39,176 nucleotides of DNA, taken from Alphaproteobacteria bacterium (lineage in GTDB: Bacteria > Pseudomonadota > Alphaproteobacteria > Rickettsiales > SXRF01). This document shows positions 39,124-39,176 of the stretch, one piece after another. The stretch is from contig JANYES010000018.1 in NCBI GenBank assembly GCA_025362975.1, positions 211,309-250,484 on the forward strand. The letters run 5' to 3'. The notes beneath the pieces were generated by a model that was given only the letters and a program-made list of their open reading frames with translations, made no database searches and was not told where the DNA came from. The position numbers were made by a program, and so were the translations under genes. Position 1 is the first letter of the stretch. The number at the start of each line of letters is the position of its first letter.

Positions 39124-39176
39124 ACACTGCGCTCCTACCTGGCGGTTATATACACAAATTCTTTCATTCAGAATTT

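Overview
The window looks like a piece of an alphaproteobacterial chromosome. It is GC-rich with strong G/C bias at third codon positions, it carries TTAA-N7-TTAA elements of the CtrA-box type, and it has an ECF sigma / short anti-sigma / periplasmic metal-sensor operon of a kind common in that class. The order or genus cannot be named from the sequence. No rRNA, tRNA, CRISPR array, transposase or integrase was found.

Layout, left to right. At 1-1032 lie the 3' end of an MNIO (DUF692, BufB-like) gene and its partner (BufC/HvfC-like), apparently merged by a one-base deletion. At 1165-3501 is a block of poorly known minus-strand genes: a DUF423 frame without a start codon and three hypothetical proteins, each preceded by a TTAA-spacer-TTAA element. 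At 3602-9317 are a Y-family DNA polymerase, a structured intergenic region with a palindromic repeat, an ABC-F ATPase, and a divergent pair of oxidoreductases (SDR and old yellow enzyme). At 9422-18129 are an RNB-domain ribonuclease with dsRBD-like C-terminal segments, a membrane REC-HPt phosphorelay protein, a 982-residue protein with a glycine zipper, a Pif1-like helicase and a DUF1993 protein. At 18249-21665 are exported low-complexity proteins around the envelope-stress sigma operon. At 21719-29154 are a methyltransferase and a complete MarR - RND permease - membrane fusion protein - outer membrane factor efflux operon. At 29241-36657 are a coupled pair of small unknown proteins, an LplT-like MFS carrier, a large membrane protein, an exported DDAH-like guanidino-modifying enzyme, and an envelope/stress group (glycine-zipper lipoprotein, DUF1328, YfdX, Ohr). 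At 36987-39123 a visibly AT-richer methyl-accepting chemotaxis gene is broken by a stop codon and a frameshift.

Much of the content concerns the cell envelope and stress: efflux, periplasmic sensors, lipoproteins, Ohr, old yellow enzyme and a translesion-type polymerase. Many neighbours are translationally coupled through ATGA, TGATG or TTGA overlaps.

The most unusual signal is a family of modular palindromic repeats with three copies here (5233-5344, 19158-19290, 27671-27753). The third copy lies inside the outer membrane factor gene and encodes most of its lipoprotein signal peptide. Other points worth following are the RNB plus dsRBD-like architecture, the exported DDAH-like enzyme, the 982-residue protein, and the cluster of CtrA-type boxes. 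Three genes carry lesions (bufB, DUF423, MCP). Two of the lesions are one-base changes in G runs, so base-calling error has to be excluded before calling them pseudogenes.
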